A program made the translations under genes and the position numbers. A stretch of DNA of 64,000 nt, from assembly GCF_022201045.2 (NCBI RefSeq), contig NC_068561.1, positions 17,238,501 to 17,302,500 on the forward strand, given 5' to 3'. Below, in pieces: positions 23,900-38,461 of this stretch (position 1 is its first letter; the number at the start of each line of letters is the position of its first letter). The DNA comes from Citrus sinensis (taxonomy: Eukaryota > Streptophyta > Magnoliopsida > Sapindales > Rutaceae). The notes under the pieces are model-generated. The model did not search any database and was not told the origin of the DNA. It saw nothing but the letters and a program-made list of their open reading frames with translations.

Positions 23900-24046
23900 G
23901 GTTGGGCCGTCTTGATAGTTTCTAAACTCGACCCGATTAAGCCCATAAAACAAACCTACCCGTAATCCAATTTCATGGTAAAAAGTACAAAACAAATAAA
24001 AACCCTAAAGTACCCCCAGTTATTATAAATACAGAAACTAGGGTTT
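23900..24046 (+). promoter_or_regulatory. Ribosomal-protein promoter: site II and telo-boxes
   Basis: Upstream of the eS4 gene are TGGGCC (23903-23908), AAGCCCA (23939-23945, site II in reverse), telo-box AAACCCTAA (24000-24008), a TATA box TATAAATA (24024-24031) and a reversed telo-box CTAGGGTTT (24038-24046). Site II plus telo-box is the known arrangement for plant ribosomal-protein genes in growing tissue. Confidence 0.75.
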
Positions 24047-24127
24047 AGTCACCTTCTCACTCTTCTCGCGGAGCCAAAGAGAACAGACAAGCAGCCGCAG
24101 CGAGGCAGCAGCTTCAAACTCACAAAA

Positions 24128-26348
<2,221 letters not shown>

Positions 26349-28577
26349 GCTTTTACAATGAATTTGGATGCATTTTGCTGCTTTGTTTTTTCTTGTTGAA
26401 TTAGAGCTGATTGGCACTCTCTAAAGCTGAAGTAGGACCGATGCAAAAATGAATCTTTATTTTTATTTTTATTTTTATCAGCACAATTTTGAACCTGCTT
26501 TGTCCTTTTTTATTTTAGCTACTATTTGGTGGATGTTATTTTCAACTATTTAATCTAAGTTCATGTATCTCTTTATCGTTTCTGTTTGTAATTTTGGGCT
26601 TATGGTTTTCCACTTTTGTATTTGAAATGTATTAAGCATTGGGGTCTGGTTAAACCTGAATGGGGATCAGGGTACTTTTCCTCTCTCTTTCAGTGGGTTT
26701 TGCACAAATCACAATCACCACTGTTGTGAGGATAAAGATTCAGTGTTGAACTGAGTTTTTTCGCATTGAATTAATAATTGTTAGGTACGAGAAATAAGAA
26801 AAATAAAAATTCAAAATAAATCTTGATTATTAATTCAGTGCTCAACAAAAAAAAAGTTCATCTTAATCTTTGTTGTGAAGTATTTGTTATGCATCTTGCG
26901 TTTGAATTCTTGTTAGTGATTGAGTTATGACTATGAGGGCGTGTTGAGTGGTTTCTAAATAGTTTTGTTTGACATGGTAGACTGCTCAGTTTTATTTAAC
27001 TAATTACTTTGGTTAGGGAGATAAGAGACTTGAAAAAAGAATATTTGACTAATTACTTTGATTAAGGAGGTAAGAGATTAAAAAAAAAATTTGAGCTTCG
27101 CTCATTTCTTTATCTTGACAAAAATAATATGAAAATTGTTTAGGCCTAGATATTTTTATTTAGTTAGTTATTTGAATTTAAATTGTGGGAAAAAAAAGGG
27201 TTAAAGAAAATGAATTTGAATTTGTCGGCCCCCTACCTTTAAAAACATAATTTAAAAAAGATTATGTTAATAGAAAAAATATTATGTTGATTTTTGATGA
27301 TCCTTGGCTTTGTGAAATTATACTCCCAGTGACACTGTAATTTGAGCAATGAACTTTGTTAGCATTATGATTCATGCTGGTTCTTTTTTAAAAAATAAAA
27401 AATAAATTGGTTTAGTCTAGTCGCAACTCAATTTTTTCTCCACTCATATGATTGGAGTTTAAACTCAGACTTCTTATTTTCAATGCAAAAAAACTTTATC
27501 ATCTCGATTAAATGGCTTCTACTTCATTTATTAAGCTTGAATAAGAAAATCTATCCTCTCCACAGATGACACCCACGTCAAATGTTAAAACTTAACATCA
27601 CCCGGATAAGAAAACCACCGGGCTTTCTATTTCCAGATAAGAACCGAGTAGTAGATGAGCATTTACCTATCAGTCATCCCTCATAAATCATAAATTATAT
27701 AATTCCAAAAAATTCCTCATCTTCACTACCTAATGCGGGTGAGCTTTCTGCAAAATGCTCTTCACTCCATTAAAACGACACAGAAAAGAAACTGAATTTG
27801 GGTGGAAGAATTAAAGTTTGGTAAACAATGTCGTCTGCGGGAGGCAGTAGTTGGGCACGATGCTACCGGAAATGGTTTCAATGCGTATGCCTTCACTTGC
27901 TAAAAGTGGCATCACCCAGTAAGATTGAGCAAAGCTTCGAAAGCGATGCCGAAAGAATCCAAAGAACCTAAGCACGCTCTTAACTAATCTTTAATCATAT
28001 GCTTAAATAATTAATCAACTCAATATAATCCTTAAAAAAAAATCATTAATGAGATATGTTTGATAGTGAGAGAGTGAGGAGTGCAGCACAAACACAACGT
28101 AACTGAAAGAAAAACCAACCGTCCGTTTGACTTGGGGACCCATATGACTTTCTTCGAATACAATAGAATTGAGAATCTTTGGTAAGAAAGATAAATGAGA
28201 AATGCTTAAGTCCAAAATGATCTCTCCTACTTAAATGTCCACTTCTTTCAATTTATCACTCTTCCTGTTTTTGGCACTTCATCAAATGAGTTTTGAGTGT
28301 CCCCATCATTTTTTAAATGACACAATGGACCCTTGTGAAACGTGATCATTGCATCAGTTTGATTAATTCAGGAGGACAAAAGTGTCTTTGCATCAAAACC
28401 AAATTTGAGTAAAAATAAAGGCCCCCCTGTCTATACGAGTGTTGGTTTGTGCTTGGTCTGTTGCATTTTGTTGTTTAGCTCTCAAGCATTATTTTATTAT
28501 TGAAGAGTGAGGTTGGGCTCACAAGGGAAAAACGAGCATATAAAAAGAAAGAAAATGAGAGCTGAAGCTATGAGAAG
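26349..28577. other. Intergenic, AT-rich, no clear gene
   Basis: 3' region of eS4 followed by over 2 kb without a supported gene. Two short near-copies of TTTGACTAATTACTTTGATTAAGG-type sequence occur at about 26990-27070. A 47-codon ATG frame at 27828-27971 (MSSAGGSSWARCYRKWFQC…) is noted separately. No transposon ends were resolved. Confidence 0.45.
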
Positions 28578-28957
28578 ATGGGGAGGTGGGGTGGCTGGCT
28601 ATCCTTCAAACGCTCATTTCTCTTTTCCACCAAGTCCATACTTCTGAAGATCGCTTCAGGTTTCAGAAACAAGAACAAAGGTGACAAATATTTATTTTCA
28701 AATGTTATTGCAAGCAGAGCAGCACTAATTTATTTAGTTGGTTTTCTCACTCATGTGTTGTTATGACAACGGCAGGAAGTAGAGACGTGCTTCTTAGTAT
28801 TTACAAAGACCTGGAGTCTTGCCAAGAATATGAAGATATACAAGTGATGTGGGCAATGATTCATTCTTCTTCAGCTTATCCTCCAAAAACCTGCAACCAC
28901 ACTAGAAGAAACAAGAGGCCTTCTTCATATTGGAGATTTTGTTTTAGGCAAACTTGA
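28578..28957 (+). CDS. Small basic plant protein of unknown function
   Basis: Two exons, 28578-28680 and 28776-28957, join in frame (KNKG-SRDVLL) to give 94 residues. It begins MGRWGGWLSFKRSFLF, continues with a basic stretch and has a central acidic helix (DVLLSIYKDLESCQEYEDIQ). A short motif QVMWAMIHSS is followed by a basic, aromatic tail (RNKRPSSYWRFCFRQT). I recall plant families of about 100 residues with the same plan (a D-V-Q-V-M-W helix, then Lys/Arg and a Trp-Arg tail), but no function is known to me. The intron is short (95 bases) with a GTGACA donor, so an unspliced 62-residue product ending in a hydrophobic segment is the alternative. It lies tail to tail with ferritin. Confidence 0.6.
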
Positions 28958-29690
28958 ATCCATGTCTCCTTTCCTTTTCAAAGAATTGGTTTTAGATGAA
29001 TCTTTTTGTTTTCCCTTATTGTGGATGAAGGCGTTTGATGAACTTGACGGGCAGGCACTTCTGGTTTCTTTTCCAGGTTTGATTTGCGTTGCAATTTTTC
29101 CTCTCATGGAGATGGGAAATGCCGAGGAAAAATATATATATTTACATATATATTTTGTTCAAATTGTCATGTAAATATCGGCAGCTGAGTAAACACTATG
29201 ATGTGCTCTAATCTCGTTGCATATTTTATCGAATATACTTCCAAATAATTGCGAGAAAGGCAACAAAGTATCCTTGAAAAAAGAAAAATAAAATAAACTT
29301 AAAAGAAATGAAGAGAGGGAAACAAAGTTGCTCTTTAGTAAGCCAGTGAGTTAAAGAATTTATTCCAGGGCAGAAACAGAACTTTTATTGAACAACTTAA
29401 TTATATTTATACAATCAGAAGATGGATTTGGTGCTCTGCTTAAACTATTAGATCCCTTCACACTGTCTGTTACTAAATAAAGAAAAAGCACCATAAAAAA
29501 GACTATCTAAAAGCGACCACACTAATATGATAAAGCAAGGAGGCTATTGAGTATTGACTTTGTAGGACTTATCACTGTTTCAGCTTATTTTTTGACAACA
29601 CATTCAACCTCCTGTGGCAGAGATACTTCAGAACATTTAGCAGCAAAGAGTTGACTAAACCACAAAGAAATGTAACAATATGGTTCTTCA
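28958..29690. other. Intergenic between convergent genes
   Basis: 3' flanks of the small basic protein and of ferritin. No other feature is seen. Confidence 0.4.
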
Positions 29691-31635
29691 TCATGCAGCA
29701 TCACCCTCGTGGAGAAGCATTTGATCGAAGTGCCATACTCCTGCAAAAATCCCGCCAAAAAAACTTGGTTTAGAGCCCAGAGTGAGAAAAAATTAGGAGT
29801 TGAGCTAGATCAATTCGTTTGCTGCACAATTGCAAGTATTGAATGCAATGGGAGAGGCTGAGTGAAATAAAAGACAATGAAGGTATAAGTCAACTGTGGA
29901 TTTTGAATCATACCGTGGCCTTTCCCAACCATCCTAAGTTGAGAAACATATTTAGCGATCTTGTTAATTGCTTCAACCTATAAAATAAACAAATGAATGG
30001 TCACACTCAAACCGTCAAGCGTCTTTCAAATAATTTAGATAAGTGTTGAAATAGAAGCTGCAGTTCATTTAATTGGTTTTTCTTCAGATAGAGAAAATAT
30101 TTAATTGGTTGAAGACAGCGATTAAGGGAAGTACTTTTCTCCCAATGAGTATATAGTCATAAGAAATATGCAAGAATACAAGACAATATTAAGCTTTTCT
30201 TGAATCAGCTTGCATTCAATTTCAACCTTATGAGTAACATATCAAGACAGAAGAAGAATCGAAATCGAAGCTCACCTGCTCACCCAAAAATTCACTCTCG
30301 ACAAAATCTCCCATTTGGGGATCATTGTTTCTATCCGCCACCTATTGTTCATCAAGAACAGGGTAAACTCATGAAAAAGGCAATTCTAAAGGCACCAGAA
30401 AAAGATAAAAAAATTTACGTTTACTTGCAGGATCAGTTAAGGCATATGCTTAAATAAAACTAAGATGGTAAAGACATATTACACTGCGCAGGCTCAGAAG
30501 CTTCTCGTTTGTTAGCTTCTCCAGGGACAATGCTAGTTCCATTGCTGAATCAACAAGCCAGAGAACATCAAAATCAGGATTGACATTACTTCTCACCATA
30601 ACAAGCAAAATAACATTATACGATTTCAGCCTGGAAATAGAATAAATTAGATGATTAAGTGCCGCAGTCAGACCACTAAACTTACCATACAAGGCATCCC
30701 CTTTCTCTGCATGATCAAACTCCGAAGGGGGCTGCATTATGGAGTGCAGTTTTACTTTTCCACCGCGCAAGTTCTAATCAAAATATTGAATCAGCGGCAT
30801 CAGATTTCCAATCATCTGAAGACAAATCAGTAACAAGATTTGCTATCCTTTCGACATAGGATTAGGAACGAGGGAAGTACCTGATACTCCATAAACTTCT
30901 CAGCATGTTCCCTTTCTTCTTCACTGGACTCCTTGAAAAATCTGATTACAGAAACGAATTACTCATCGCTTAAAAGCAATTAAATTAGTTTCAAAAGCAA
31001 AGGGAAAAAGTAAAAGGGTTTGTAAAAAAAAAAAAATTACTTGGCAAGGCCTCTCAGAGCAATATTATCCCGATCAAAGTACGCATACAGGGCATGGTAC
31101 ACGTATGAGACATTATATTCCACACTGTAAACACAAACCCACATTCATAATAAGTTAAAAATCAAATGGACAGCTAAACAATAATGAATAATTCACTGGA
31201 TTAATAATATGAACCCCACGTGATAATATCACGAGCAACGTCGCTCGTTTTAACCTTTATAAAGAAAAAGAAGAAAATAAAATAAAAAAGTAGATGCAGA
31301 AGATGTAAATGGAAAGAAACTGACTTGATCTGCTCGTTGATAGCGGCCTCACACTCGTCCTCGTACTTTTGGCGAGCTAGTGAAAGCAGAGGGGAAACAG
31401 GAACATCAAGAACCTCTTTCTTGACCTCTTCGAATGGCTGAAACACGACCCCGGTCAGCGGCATGCTATTGGCGTCCACAGCAGCAGAAACCTTCAGACT
31501 CCTCTTCGTTCTTGGCAAAATACCACCCAATTTCACAAGAGAAGCATTAGACTTAGAGTAACATGATGAGCCTGTTGTAAGACCAGCCAGTTGCTTCGCT
31601 GCAAGAGAGGAGGATGAAGAAGCTGCCAATGCCAT
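29691..31635 (-). CDS. FER1: Ferritin, chloroplastic
   Basis: Iron-storage ferritin: 24 subunits form a shell that oxidises Fe(II) and stores it as ferric mineral in plastids. Homolog of At5g01600. Eight exons on the minus strand: 31635-31325, 31124-31041, 30941-30881, 30773-30686, 30544-30483, 30341-30276, 29977-29914 and 29740-29691, giving 261 residues. Seven introns are typical of plant ferritins. The Ser/Ala-rich N-terminus ([19 protein letters not shown]) is a transit peptide, and the plant extension peptide follows ([20 protein letters not shown]). The ferroxidase-centre region shows [17 protein letters not shown]. Further landmarks are [41 protein letters not shown] and [15 protein letters not shown]. 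Expression is probably iron-responsive through the element at 31849-31862. Confidence 0.97.
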
Positions 31636-31834
31636 TGCTGTAAGCAAGTGCGTAATGGAGATTGAAGGAAGAAAGCAAATGAATTTGATGAAGAAGAATG
31701 GCAGCCGACTGATCTGATGATAAGATCCGAGGGCGTGTGCCTGCCATTTATACAGGGGCGAAGAGAGTTCCAGAGTGGACGGGCTCTACCTTCGGCCGTT
31801 GGATTAAATCCATTTGTAGGGTCGTCATTCGAAC

Positions 31835-31862
31835 ACGTGGTTGGGCGTGTGGCGACCTCGTG
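31835..31862 (-). promoter_or_regulatory. Iron-dependent regulatory sequence (IDRS) and G-box
   Basis: On the ferritin strand, 31862-31849 reads CACGAGGTCGCCAC. The plant ferritin IDRS is, from memory, CACGAGNCCNCCAC, so 13 of 14 positions agree (T for C at position 8). It lies about 215 bases before the ATG. The IDRS represses ferritin when iron is low. A G-box core CACGTG at 31835-31840 sits just on its 5' side in plus-strand terms, the kind of site bHLH factors bind. Confidence 0.75.
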
Positions 31863-33049
31863 CTGGTCTATCCAAATTGATCGTGCGAATCTTTCTTTAC
31901 ATATCCCGTTCACACTACACATCCTGAACTTTCCAACGAATATCGCACCACGCGCTTCAATTTTATAGTATCCAACCATACGTGCTGTTCACTGCTGTCT
32001 CAGGCGATTGGGATATATTTGTCACGTTCTGATAATTGTTGCTCAGTGGCCAGTGCCAAAATGATCTGGAAATTTCCGTGATAAACTCGTGGCCTGTTCT
32101 GCTTTTCCACAATGACTTTTAAATTCAACGCATCTGAATTAGATTATTTAATGAAGAAAAATACTTGGCCTACGGAAAGATGAGAGAAATAAAGAAGGGG
32201 GGAGAGTGGAAGTGGATGGGTAGAGGAAGAAGGTAAATTTTTTTTTTTTTTTCTCCGTACTAAGCACAATTTATGAATGATTATTATTTTATTAATATAA
32301 ATCGAATAACTTAAATAATATTTAATCATTTGTATGAGTTAATTTAATTTAAATTTATTAATTAATAAAATCGAATAACTTAAATAATATTTAATCATTT
32401 GTATGAGTTAATTTAATTTAAATTTATTCAATTAATTAATAAATTTGCAAATTCATATGGTTCTTTTGAATCATTACGATTTTTCAAATTTGCAAATTTA
32501 CTAAATTTTCTTATTTCGGTAAGGATGAAGTTTTAAATAATGGAATATTTTTTTTATTAGATGAGACAATTACTTAGATTACAACTCATATTTCATGAGG
32601 TTAGTACATTGATATTTACAATCAAATAATTACTGAAATTAATTTATAAATCTTATATAACATAGTTCAGATTTTATCTTTTTTAATATTCAAATAACGT
32701 CTACTCTACTTGCATTTCAAAAAGAAAAAAATTATTTTTACTCAACTTGAGAAAATAAATTAAATTCCTACAATACGTTATGGGGACTCAAATTTATGAC
32801 GAACCTATAACCTCACAATTGTGAGATTTGAGTTCTAACTACTAAGCTAAAGTCTCGTGGCTTCAATAATGGAATGATTAGTAACAAAAGAACTTGTGAT
32901 TATTATTAGTAATAATACAAAATAATGTAAGCACCGTTGTAAGGTAGTAATTTTTAATTGGATTGGCCAATGCCCAGTGGGCATGTATCCAAAATTGTTT
33001 GATGGGGTTTGTCGTTATGATTGTAGCTTTTAACACCAATATAAAATTC
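31863..33049. other. Ferritin upstream region and AT-rich spacer
   Basis: Remainder of the ferritin promoter, then AT-rich DNA with the 69-base tandem duplication listed separately. No gene is seen. Confidence 0.45.
32302..32439. repeat. Two-copy 69-base tandem duplication
   Basis: The word TCGAATAACTTAAATAATAT and what follows to about AATTTAAATTTATT is repeated with a period of 69 bases (starts at 32302 and 32371). Copies are almost identical, so the duplication is recent. Confidence 0.85.
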
Positions 33050-33450
33050 TTTTCACACCCTATTAAATGTTATTTTTTAAAATATACCCTAAGTTTGATA
33101 TATAAAATACTAAACATAGATTAAAACCAGTCATCTTCTCCTAAAAATTTACTTTAGAAATAATGTTTCTTTTTAAGTTTTTATTTATCAAATGCATAAA
33201 TTTTTTTTAAAATAAATTATTTTCTTTTTATTATAAAATTTCTATGTCTATAATGCTAAACTATTATAAGTTTCTCAAAGAAAAAAAATATTTTTCCAAT
33301 CAAAGTTTAAAATATAAATATAAAAATGAAATATGATGGGTATAAAAAAATTTTTAAAAATTATTTAAATATGTAATTGAAATTTTATTTATATTAATTA
33401 TTTAAGTAATTTTAATTAAAAAAATTGAGGGATTTTGAGGGGTGTGAAAA
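33050..33450. mobile_element. Short TIR element (MITE), tentative
   Basis: The block starts TTTTCACACCCT and ends GGGTGTGAAAA, a 10-12-base inverted repeat, and is AT-rich and non-coding between. No target-site duplication was found, so the limits are tentative. Confidence 0.4.
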
Positions 33451-33775
33451 GGCCTACTCTGTGCGTAATTGCGTGTCCATGCTCAGAACTCAGAAGACTT
33501 GCTAAATAATGGCCTCATATGTGACATTGGGCTTGGGCATGATGATCACAACTGAAGCTGAATTGTTCACTGAAATTAAATGCATGACAACAAATGGGTT
33601 ATGCGAAACATAATACACATATGTCATTTTGTTGCATTAGGTTTTGTATGATTATTAATTGGAAATCATTATTGGTAGCCAAGTCAGGGCGCTTTTAGTG
33701 TATTCTGTTACCTGAAATTTGATAGATTGGTATAATTTATAATGTATTTTGTTTCAGGATTTATTGATTTTAGCA

Positions 33776-34146
33776 TAGAAAAATTATCCTCCAATCACCT
33801 TACATATATCAAAACTACAAGTATCTCAAAACCATCTTAGGTCTTAGTTTTATATCAACTAATTATTTTTTGTTAACTTTGTTAGCCACCGTTAAAGAAT
33901 CTAAGTTTAAAGATTATTTTACCCTTGAATTCATTTTAAAAGGTAAAACATTGTTTTAGGAGGCTCCAAGACAAAATAACTTTTTTATCTTAAATTATTA
34001 TTTAATGGTGGTAAATAGAATTAATAGAAATGTGACTAATTGATATAAAATTAAAACTTGAGGTGGTTCTGAGATATTATCAAAAACTCATAGTGGCTAG
34101 TTGCACTTTCAATATTCTTAAGATGGTTGGGGGATAATATCCCTTA
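33776..34146. mobile_element. Long-TIR element (Mutator-like MITE), tentative
   Basis: The left part (ATTATCCTCCAATCACCTTA) and the reverse complement of the right part (ATTATCCCCCAACCATCTTA) match. Similarity continues inward through ATCTCA(A/G)AACCA and TTTTATATCAA(C/T)TA to about 130 bases per arm. This long-TIR, non-coding design resembles the elements at 39388 and 48479. Target duplication is unclear. Confidence 0.5.
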
Positions 34147-34173
34147 ATATACAAAAAAGCATTGATAAATTAA

Positions 34174-35881
34174 TACGGATGGCAAATATCCAATTGTGGA
34201 TGGATATTAACAGTCCAAGTATAAATCCACAATTATCTATGATGGATATATGCATATCCATATCCATCATTTAATATTGGACATTGATATGGATTTTCTC
34301 CATATGGATATGGATATCCATGGATATTTAATTTTTATTAGTCACAAAATAATACAAAAATATGAAATAAAAAATAATAATATGAAATAATTAAACCAAT
34401 ATCAGATACTAATATCAAATGAAAAATAATAAATATCTCAAATAACAAATATCAAAACTATAAATTCATAAAAAGAAATTATAATACAAAATTAAAACTT
34501 CATTTCAAACTAAATACAAAAAGTTCATTTTTCTAACAAGCCTTGTACACCTTATAAGCTTTCAATCTCCAACCTGACCATCATCATTAATCTACAAATT
34601 AAAATAAAGAATTAAACAAGTAAATAATTTGTATTATTTATGACCATGACGAGCATCAGGCACATACCAGAAAAAGAAGTTGATTAATTTTCATCATTAA
34701 AAAGAAGTTGATTAATCAAACAAACCAAATAAAAACAATTACCCAATTAACAGAACCCATAAATCATAAGAAGTTTATTAATTTCCTCAAAATTCAATAC
34801 AAAAAATGAGCAAAAGTAATTCTAAAAAGTGAGAAAGACAGCTTTTATGGACCGTGAAACATCTAAAAAGGTCTAAAAAGTGATGGAAACAAACAAACTA
34901 ATGAGCACATGGGGAGAAGAGAAATTGTTTCCATTTTTGTTGGCTTCAAGTCAAGTTGAGCACGTTCTTACAGATTTACAATTGAAAAATTCAAGGTGAG
35001 GGACATTGTGAGAGCTGCCAAGAAAGAAGAGAAGTAAAGAGAGAGAAGAAAAAAAAATAAAAACTAATAATGAAGACCCTGCAAGTTAACATAGCAAATA
35101 AACAGAGAAAACAAGGCAAATATTTACCATTATACATATATTTTTCTCTCTCAAAGTTGAACACATTCTTACAATTGAAAAATTAAAGGTGAGACATTGT
35201 GGGAGCTGCCGAGAAAGAAGAGAAACGAAAAGAGAAGAAAAAACAAAAACTAATAATGAAGACCCTACAAGTTAACCGAACAAATAAACAGAGAAAACGG
35301 GGCAAATATTTACCATTATACATATATTTTTCTTCTCCCAGAAATGAATGTTGCGATTTTTTTTTTTTTTAAAAAAAAGAAGCGCAGTCTGCTATTACTA
35401 CAGATCAAAGACGATAAATAAAACAAAATTCAAGGAGTGCAAGTGAAGAAAAAGAGTGAGATTTGAGTTACATACACAAATGTCAAAAGAGAGAGATCTG
35501 AGTTACAGGTTCGCCTCCGCTTGTTCTTTTCCTCAGTGACAGAGAGAAAGAGAAGAGAAGAGACGAGCGGCCGATGAACAATGAGCACCATCGAGCGACG
35601 AGCGGCTGGTGATAATCTGAGAGTTTGCTAAATGATAATATATGACTTTCATTTTTATTTTTTTCATTTCAGTTTTAAAATATAAATTTTTTAAACTTAA
35701 AATTGGATAAATGAATTGGATTTTGGATATCCATCAAATATCTATATCCATATCATATCTAATTGAACAATTTTTAAAATATTCACATCCATATTCAAAA
35801 AGATTTTGGATGGATATTATCCAATCCAATTGAATTAGATATATGGATATCCAATTTGAATGGACCAATTTGTCATCCCTA
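34174..35881. mobile_element. Non-autonomous hAT element with perfect 8-bp TSD
   Basis: Ends read TACGGATGGCAAAT and ATTTGTCATCCCTA, an imperfect inverted repeat of hAT type. The element is flanked by identical 8-base duplications TAAATTAA at 34166-34173 and 35882-35889, the hAT signature. The subterminal 150-200 bases on both sides are packed with TGGATAT / ATATCCA words, as expected for transposase binding. No transposase frame exists in its 1,708 bases. Inside, a roughly 190-base segment is tandemly duplicated (about 34955-35145 and 35148-35335). Confidence 0.85.
34955..35335. repeat. Two-copy ~190-base tandem duplication inside the hAT element
   Basis: Both units contain ACATTCTTACA/ACGTTCTTACA, TACAATTGAAAAATT, GACATTGTG(A/G)GAGCTGCC and CAAATATTTACCATTATACA in the same order. 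The units differ at scattered bases and so are older than the 69-base duplication at 32302. Confidence 0.8.
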
Positions 35882-36269
35882 TAAATTAATAACTTTGAGA
35901 CCATGAAAAACGTATTAACTTAACGTATATTAGTTAGTTTCAATTAATTGATATTATTAATTTATTAAGATTTTAGTGTAGTATCATATTTTGTTTATAC
36001 CGCCTTGTAGCATATAATTTAATACTTTAATTTATTGTTACAAAATAAAAACTTCACCAGCGACAATTGTCAGCCATCACCAGCTGCTGTTAGTCGACGA
36101 TGGACACTAGCTGCTGATGTTAAATTGTGTGTTTGTTTATATTAAATTTTGTATTGTTCGAGTCCTAAAACTTTTGAAAAATTACTCTAGGAAGATTACC
36201 TGATGATATACTCTCTTATGCGCCTTTAATGATTCGAATTTTTATTATGTTTCACGAATGAGAACTCCT

Positions 36270-36320
36270 ATGTTACATTTCATGTAACATACGCACTCCA
36301 TAACAACCACACAAATTATA
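36270..36320. mobile_element. Partial copy of the hairpin MITE
   Basis: The stretch reads TATGTTACATTTCATGTAAC, then ATACGCACTC and AACAACCACACAAATT, closely matching one arm of the foldback element at 45481-45592. A second arm is not well preserved here. Confidence 0.55.
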
Positions 36321-36855
36321 AACTCACACAATTTATGTAATTATTATAAAATATGTATGTTACGTAATTCGAGGTCCATTGAAATTCTATTAAGTTCAAA
36401 TCATGATAAAGAGATGACAGAGATTTTTTTTTTGTTTTTTTTTGTTTTTGGGATGTAAATTCCATAAATGAACTCAAAGATATTTTCTTTACACAAAAAA
36501 GGCTGCGGTTCGGCCTCATCCTCAATGATAAAGTAACTTTTATCTTGATTAGTGCAGCATATGTGAAGTGGCTTGCCCTCGTTGGCCGGCTATGTTGAAC
36601 CTAAAGAGAGGGAAGGAATCCGAATTATGAGTGAATTTGAAGTTTTCATTTCCTTCTCTAATCTTGTGAAATGGTTTCTTGAATTTTTCTTTTTTTGACA
36701 ATTTTTTTTAATTGTAAAACAAAAAAATTAATTAATAATTAAAAAGAAGAAAGTGAAGGAATTTTTCATATCACTTGCAAGGGATTCAATCAGCGTACGC
36801 AACGAATCTATTCATGGCCAAGCGAAGGGGCGTGAATTGGACTTGGGAGTAGTCC

Positions 36856-36887
<32 letters not shown>
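36856..36887. repeat. Compound microsatellite (TA)n(CA)n
   Basis: Seven TA units pass directly into about nine CA units. It is likely polymorphic between individuals. Confidence 0.95.
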
Positions 36888-38461
36888 TAGATTTAGATGA
36901 AGAAAATGTGTGCGTGAGAGTGAGTGATGCCGACAAAATTTCTGCTTTGGACGAGAGATATATGCTGCATGTGGCGGTGTGGCTTGTGGATACCACGCGT
37001 CGTTGAGGGCCACATGATGTTTGCATAATTGGTTATCTTCTTGTGAGTGGGATGTTATCATTGCTTTTCATCTTGTAGTCGAATAGAAAGTCTCAATTGC
37101 GACAGCAGTGATGGGAATTTCGAACCTCACTTCAGCAAAGACTGCCACCTATAGGCTGCGTATTACATATTGATACGGGGCTTGTGGATAACACACGGCC
37201 TCTCTCTGCCATTTGTTTTCGTGCCCCATTAATGGAGTTTTCTGTTTTTTGTTCTTCAACTGGGGACAGAATTACCAATTGGAGATAATAAAATGGGTTA
37301 CATTTTGTTTAAAGTATGAAGACAATTGGTTCCATATTAAAGCAAAGTTTCAAAATTACTTGAGAGTTGAAGGATGAAAGAAAGTAAGCTAAAAAAAAAA
37401 AAAACCTTCTATATATGAGAAAGCAAATGAACTCTTTCAGTTTTGACCTTTGTTATTGCGTGACACTCTTGAACTCCAATTCATGAAGTCCAATCGATCG
37501 CCAATTGTAGCCGTAAAGGGAAAAAAAAATTGAAAAACGAAGCAATGTTCTGTGGTGTATTATTCATCAGCATTTCCCACGAAAGCTGGACTTATTACAG
37601 GGCAATTCTTTCTGAATTCTGATATTCATCACACTACAAAAGCTAGGGTGCAAGATTTGCTGGCTAATTCTTATTGTTGTGAAAATAATGATTCGTCAAT
37701 GAATACTGGTCATGATTTTCTTATCGGGTTTTGTAATCTAAAACAAGTTATTTTTAAACCCTCAAACTATTTTCTCACTAGTATGTAGAATGCTAAAGTA
37801 GCACATTGGTTATGAGTAAATGTAAAAAAGTATGTAGACTTATTTTTTTTTATATCAATACAAGTGACTTTTATAGCACTAAAACAGAGCGTTTTCATTA
37901 ATGGAGATAGCGAATAAGAATTTTTATGTAAAAGTTACTCTAAAAATATATATATAACCTTTGTTTACAATATATTCCTTCAAGCTGATTTTTTAAAATT
38001 ATGTTTAATATTGGAATTAGGAAACTATAACTCTTAAATTGTAACACTAAAATATTTAATAAATATTAATTAATATAACTTAGAATAACTTGATTCAATC
38101 TTATACTTTCAACATAAAAAAACTTATAATTTTTTTAATAAAATTATTATTTTAAAATTTATATTTATTATGTAATATTAACTTTTATTTAATAATTATA
38201 ATTTTTTCGCCGCATCTCCTCAAATGGTTTATCATTTTTCTTCACATCAATCGCAGAAACAAAAAGCAATAAAGCTGCTTTTTCCATATCTACACTCTCA
38301 GATTCTTCCTTTCATAAAATTATCAGCCAAAAATAATTCAGTGCATGGCGACAAAGTCACCTCCATTCGACCCGAAAACGATCTCCAATCACCAAATCCT
38401 CCACTCCTATTAAACCTTAACAGCACAAGCAACTTCTCGTTATACAAACTTCACCAGTACT

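Larger units (their letters stand above)
35890..38461. other. Intergenic; MITE-like pieces and microsatellite
   Basis: Contains a partial relative of the 45481 hairpin element (36270-36320), a TA/CA microsatellite (36856-36887) and a diverged family-1 MITE-like block (37990-38205) just upstream of mitoferrin. An open frame at 37552-37788 has no recognisable product and is not called. Confidence 0.5.

Noticed and set aside
31533-31979. 148-codon minus-strand frame over the ferritin 5' end
   Set aside because: Different frame from ferritin exon 1; covers the transit peptide and promoter and has no similarity.
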